DNA from: Owenia fusiformis
Taxonomy: Eukaryota; Annelida; Polychaeta; Sabellida; Oweniidae
Assembly (NCBI GenBank): GCA_903813345.2
Contig: CAIIXF020000003.1
Coordinates: 24,259,248-24,323,247, forward strand
Length of the DNA: 64,000 bases
Reading direction: 5' to 3'
Both the position numbers and the translations under genes were made by a program. Positions 59,338 to 64,000 of the stretch are shown here, piece after piece (position 1 is the first letter of the stretch; each line of letters starts with the position of its first letter). The notes under the pieces are model-generated. The model ran no database searches. It had not been told where the DNA came from and saw only the letters and a program-made list of their open reading frames with translations.

Positions 59338-59460
59338 CAGTACCATACATTACCGTTTTGACTGCGGTACTGTAGACTTAAACAGTAACGTATAGTACAG
59401 TGAACACTAAGGCATCATACTCGATTACTCTTACTGTACCGTAAGGTACCATGATTTTGG
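59338..59460. repeat. GTACCG / CGGTAC palindromic cluster
   Basis: Words GGTACTGTA, CAGTACC, TACCGT, TACTGTACCGTAAGGTACC repeat in both orientations over 120 bp right after the piggyBac-like element. It can fold imperfectly. Origin unknown. Confidence 0.45.
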
Positions 59461-60594
59461 AATGCAGATTAGGGGTGTAAAAATATTGTTTATTCAGTTT
59501 ATTCTTTATAAGTAACTTTTTAAAATAACACAATGTGAAATAAATTGTATGTTCAGTTGTAACAAAATGGATATATGTTCAAGATGATTTTATGATTTTC
59601 TACCATGAAGAAATTAAGATGAAGTTTCAACATTTCTCATTTCATTGTGCACCTAATTCATCATGTCATTTCCTAGACCACCTACCCCATTTTGTTAACA
59701 TTAAGCACTGTTACACTTAAAATTAACCTACTAAACATAATTGTTATGAATAGAATTCAGAGTGAAACCTTTTAACATCAATCACCTGTTTAACAGTGAT
59801 GATCAGGATTATCTCTTAACTCAGACAGTCTGTCAGTCAATCAGATAGACAATTATTCAAACAAAAGCAATTTATACAAAAATATGCAAACACTTAAAAC
59901 TATGCAAACATTTTAGGTAAAGAATATGTAACACATTGACAAACAATATATGTGTGTGATTTAAGGAATAAATAATGATAGGCCAATGAATAGTACAACA
60001 CAATACATAGATTCCCGGATGATTGAATAGATACACAGTTGTAGTTGTTCACGGCAGTGCTGGATTCTGATTGGTTGTGAAACGCAATTAGAGAATAGTC
60101 GTGTTTGAATATCTATCTTAAAACCATAGGTCTCAGAAATGATATTTAGGAGTAACTGCTGATTAATGCTTTTCTGAAGTTTTAGATTTCACATTATCAT
60201 TACTTAGTGCTACCTTTGGAACATTAATCTCAAGAGAAGTGAACCTGGGCCAACAAGTCTGTGTGTTGTTTATAATGGCAGGTGGAATAGCTTCAATGCA
60301 CTTACTTTCATCTTTATCACGTTGTTAAAGATGTGTTAAAGATGCCAGGTGAAAGACATGTTATGAATCTGAAGAGCAATAGGATCATGCAACCTTTTAA
60401 ATTATCCTACAGTACAAAATGGTTGGATTTGCTGCTACATGGAGTTTCTTTTTAGTTTATATTTATGAAGAGTTTTATATTATCTTCAAAAGATCTGCTG
60501 CTGCATTTGGAGAGAGGTTTTGCATTCAATTTGGTATTCTCGAGTATAAAATATACAAATTTTAGTACATGTTTATCAACTTAGTAAAGGTTAT

Positions 60595-60785
60595 AGTATC
60601 TGTTCATTGTCAGTCAATGAAAGAGCTCTTGTTTGGTGCGTATCATCAAAAATGGATTGTGTACTGATAGAGTCACTTGTATTATGCTGTTTATTTTCGA
60701 TTGATAAAAATGCTTTTTGTTGGTGTTTATTATCAAAAGGTTGGTGCATGTCCTAATAAAGGCACTTGCATTGTTCTGTGTTACT
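60595..60785 (+). repeat. Two about 90 bp repeat units
   Basis: Units near 60600-60689 and 60690-60785 share CTGTT(C/T)ATT, GATTGATAAAAATGC, TTATTATCAAAAGGTTGG, and TAATAAAGGCACTTGCATTG. Two further units occur at 61492-61590 and 61633-61735, so an array was apparently split by 0.7 kb that includes a SINE-like copy. Confidence 0.7.
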
Positions 60786-61174
60786 CGAGTCTCTAGTCAA
60801 TTTTTGGCTAGAAGTAATTCCATCTGGAACACCATGAACTATTGTAAAATTTCTAGCCGGGGTTCAATAAATTTAAGAAACATTCTAAAAACTATCATGT
60901 TAATATTTCATGAATTGAAATGTTAACGGATTGTTTTGTTGATGAGATATTGTATGTTTTCATTAAAATAGAAGTTGCCCTATTTTTGTCTGTTCTTAAT
61001 AAGCTTACATATAGATGGCAGTGTAGTCTACAGTAGAATGGTGGAAATCGGAGAAATTTTATTTCACTATAAAAAAGAATCAATATCATGTGAGGTAGAC
61101 GATTCTATGAACTAGGACTGCGTTTAAAGATCAATGAAGTTGAGTTTAAAACAACACTCAGTGGCCATAGAATA

Positions 61175-61460
61175 ATGTGTTCTGTGCATGGCCAGGTGGT
61201 GAAAGCACTCTGCTCCAGTGCTTATCATCATGAAGTTTGCCTGTGAACTTGGAGATATCTAAGCACAAATGCCAAAAGGAAAGACCAAAACCTGAAAAGA
61301 AACCTAGCAAGAAAAACTCTGAGTGGAAACCTGTCATAAGAAAATTAGACCCTATATATCCCAAAACCATGATCTAACATGAAAAGAAATCATGTCTAAC
61401 ACCTCCCTTTCCCCTCTAGTCGAGAACCAATATCACAATCCAGGACCACAACACCAACGC
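61175..61460 (+). mobile_element. Most complete copy of the SINE-like family
   Basis: An A-box-like TGGCCAGGTGGT (61189-61200) is followed by the body: AAGCACAAATGCCAAAAGG (61261), CTGTCATAAGAAAATTAG, ATATCCCAAAACCATG, ATCATGTCTAACACCTCCC and ATCACAATCCAGGACCAC. No convincing B box is seen, so the head may be partly lost or not tRNA-derived. It lies between units of a split minisatellite. The 70-codon minus-strand open stretch here is not supported as a gene. Confidence 0.55.
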
Positions 61461-61491
61461 AATGGACATTTTATTGAGAGATGCTTACATA

Positions 61492-61735
61492 AAGCTGTTC
61501 ATTTTTGATTTGCTCTTTCGTTGTTTATTATCAAAAAGTTGGCTTATGTCCTAGTAAAGGCTTTGCATTGTTCTACATTGCATTGTTGATACATTGTTTG
61601 CTTGTGTATTAATTTGTAGAGACGCTTACGTAAAGCTGTTCAATCTCAATTGATAAACATGCTTATCTTCAGTGATTATTTTCAAAAGGTTGGCTCTGTC
61701 CAAATAAAGGGACTTGCAATTGTCTGTTCATTTTC
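61492..61735 (+). repeat. Two further about 90-140 bp units of the 60.6 kb repeat
   Basis: Both begin AAGCTGTTCA and contain TTATTATCAAAAAGTTGG or variants, GTCC(T/A)A(G/A)TAAAGG and TTGCA(T)TTG. GACGCTTACGTAAAGCTG at 61620 repeats ATGCTTACATAAAGCTG at 61481. Confidence 0.7.
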
Positions 61736-62439
61736 AGTTATTGCTTGTTTTATGCTTTAAATACGTAATAAAAATGACTTTGTGGAAACATTTGTATATA
61801 CTCACATCATCAGGCTCAATGTGAGGTCACACACTGACATTTTTATGTCCAAACAGTTGTTCCTAGTTAACAACAAAAAACATTTTTCTCTGGAACCATT
61901 AAGTTAGCTATGTTTATTATAGTCCTTTGATCTTTAAGTGTATTGCTATTAAATCGAAGTGTTAGAACATATTTGTCTGAAATAATAATTCTTTGTCGGT
62001 AGAGCGAACTGATGCTTAACCTGAAAACTGGTTAAAACAAGTTTTAGTTTTATATTGACTACTGTTTTAAATGATGTTTTAAGTATCCTGCATTAAGTTT
62101 GAGAGTTGGTCTTAAAACTCCTCTTTTCCCAACCAATAGATCAAATTATTGTGTTAAGCACTTTGGCTTTACAGGAAACTATGATTAAGTAGGCAGTATA
62201 ACTGAAAAATGTTTCCCGATTAATTATGGAAATAATCATATACAAACCTTTTTGTGTTGTGAAATAATAAGGGTTAAGTTAAGTGGCATAGTAGATATGA
62301 CATTTTATAATTGAAGTAGAGTCTCCTTTGTTCAGTCTTTGCAATGTTGGTAATATGTTTTGCACTGTAGAGTGGAATATTTGATGATAAAAAAATTTCA
62401 AACACAATAAATCATCATAGATTCAAAATTTCACTCAAA

Positions 62440-62560
62440 CTTGAAAAGTTGTTGAGTGTTTTTGTTGATATTTCATATGTAAATACATATAAGAATGGCA
62501 CTCATTAGATGTTTAGTGTGATTTGCTATGCCATGGCATTGTTGATATGTAGTCTCAGGA
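62440..62560 (+). repeat. Fragment of the ATGGCCACCATTT family
   Basis: ACTTGAAAAGTTGTTGAGTG, TTGATATTTCATATG, AATACATATAAGAATGGCAC and GATTTGCTATGCCATGG match the order in 53960-54310. Confidence 0.5.
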
Positions 62561-63580
62561 GTTTTAGACACATGAGCTCCCTGCGTTTATTCATTTACAA
62601 ATAGCAATTCTGCAAAATGCCCTATTTTTATTCAGTAAAATTATTAATAACTGCTGCAAATTAAATCACTCCTTGTTCATCTGCTAATTCCCTAGGTAAA
62701 AATAAGAATAGGAAATGGAGCAGCCCTAAGCCTAATGAAATAATGAAGCCGTATAAGCTGCCATTTTGACAATGAGTATGTAGAAGCAATCTGTTACACT
62801 TACATTCATGTAACAGCTCAAGGTATATGGCTCTCCACTTGGATTTGGGCAAGCTATGCATAGAATGATCAATTGCAATATGGACAGAAATATTCAAGTG
62901 AAGTTCAAGCTATACAGCTAATTGTCAAAAAATTTCATGGTGTCAATTTGAGACCGATCCAACAATCTGTAATATTTTGAAAAGATTTGTTCAGATTTTC
63001 TTATCAAATGCACAAATGAGTACATGGGTGGATTGCTACTCTTTATCTTAACACATTTATTTTGATGATGATCCAGTGAGGTTGTTTATACACTGATCTA
63101 TCAAAATGTATCAGAAGAGAAACAGTTCATTATTTAACAGAGTTTTATCAACCTGACCTATCCTTGTCACTACTATATAACATCAATATCAGCTATAATG
63201 CTACAACATGCACGTTTCAGTGATTATTTACTACAGTATTAGATAGTGGTTATCAGATGAACCCTGTTCATCAAAGTGTTGTCATGACTACTATTTTTTT
63301 CCTAGAGACGAGCTTAAGACCTCGAAAAACAAATTTATCTTTTTAAATCTTTCATTTTTAGGGGAGTAGTATTATGGTCTTGAAACAAAATTGGACACCA
63401 TATATTTATGTGATATCTCTTACACATTGAGCAGCGCTTAGCAGAATACATACACATTCTGTTTGATTTCATACACGGTTTGTAAGTAACGTAACGTAAA
63501 TTAGTTTCTAAAGATATTCTAGATTTTGTTAGCGATTTTTTGAAATCTTGTTTGACTTGACTGTAGAAACCAGGATGTTA
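62561..63580. other. AT-rich DNA with no recognised gene
   Basis: The 78-codon minus-strand open stretch 62661-62897 is the most protein-like in this part, but it has no splice donor, acceptor or recognised motif. Confidence 0.35.
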
Positions 63581-63904
63581 ATGTCACATGACTTCAAATC
63601 TCACACCCTATGTGAGGTGCAAGTTGTTTCTAACAGCCTATGCAAGCAGAAACCATCCTATGCGAGTTTGAACTTAATGCAAGTGTAAAATTGACACGTT
63701 CGTACGAAATTTACTTTGATCCATGTGTAATTCTTTCAGTATTCTATATAACACAATCCGTGTGACATTTTAACATTGCTTTGGATTTTTGCAAAGTGAT
63801 TCGAGTCAAGTGTAACTGTTTGTGTAACACTTAATAGAATCAGTGCGTGTGTGAATGAAAATAAGTAATGTAAGGAAATAAAGTGTTGGTATAACATAGA
63901 TTGA

Positions 63905-63970
63905 AAATCGCATGTGATGATGCAAATTTTCGCATATGATGATGCATATTTTTTGCATATTATGATCCGA
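63905..63970. repeat. 23 bp tandem repeat at the window edge
   Basis: About two and a half units of CGCATATGATGATGCAAATT (63909-63964). The preceding 63590-63720 has CACACCCTATGTGAGG and CCTATGCGAG words that hint at another repeat cut by the window end. Confidence 0.65.
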
Positions 63971-64000
63971 GTTACGTATCATATAGTTTGAGTATCACAT

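Noticed and set aside
61158-61370. 70-codon minus-strand ORF at 61.2 kb
   Set aside because: It lies antisense in the SINE-like copy; related copies do not keep the frame.

Overview
This is AT-rich animal nuclear DNA, most likely from a marine invertebrate; the phylum is not resolved. The signs are about two-thirds A+T, no long or closely packed open reading frames, splice-like junctions around short open stretches, tRNA-derived SINE pieces, minisatellites, a roughly 0.9 kb ATCC microsatellite, and many short non-autonomous DNA transposons with clear terminal inverted repeats (TIRs) and target-site duplications (TSDs). There are no prokaryotic operons, ribosome-binding sites or CRISPR arrays. 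I recognise no complete gene. Most of the window reads as intron or intergenic DNA.

By eye, the background is poor in CpG. CpG-rich DNA sits in sharply bounded blocks, and most of these blocks are transposable elements. The two largest are about 10.3-19.9 kb, bounded by inverted GC-rich ends, and 34.8-39.6 kb, bounded by CACTG ends next to TAA. This fits a methylated, CpG-decaying background into which younger elements have inserted.

Layout. 0-10.3 kb: CpG-poor DNA with SINE pieces (3.6-4.2 kb), a 529 bp MITE with TSDs (4.6-5.1 kb) and a G-tract foldback (7.9-8.2 kb). 10.3-19.9 kb: a candidate 9.56 kb inverted-repeat element holding smaller foldbacks, a tRNA-Gly-like sequence and a frameshifted minus-strand ORF for a small membrane protein. 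19.9-34.8 kb: CpG-poor DNA with a minus-strand candidate terminal exon or retrocopy (22.5-23.0 kb), minisatellites, a mariner-like element, the ATCC array, a perfect small MITE (32.7 kb) and another candidate minus-strand coding stretch (33.1 kb). 34.8-39.6 kb: a CACTA-like element with reiterated subterminal motifs and nested foldbacks. 39.9-40.1 kb: a candidate minus-strand first exon with a strong splice donor and duplicated E-boxes. 40-64 kb: CpG-poor DNA with mariner, hAT, piggyBac-like, pogo-like and unclassified inverted-repeat elements, an alternating A/B 67 bp satellite (51.9-52.7 kb) and several decayed tandem arrays.

The 39.9 kb exon, the 33.1 kb stretch and the 22.7 kb stretch lie on the same strand and could belong to one or more minus-strand genes, but nothing in the sequence joins them. 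The coding calls are hypotheses. The transposon boundaries supported by both TIRs and TSDs are the firmest annotations.
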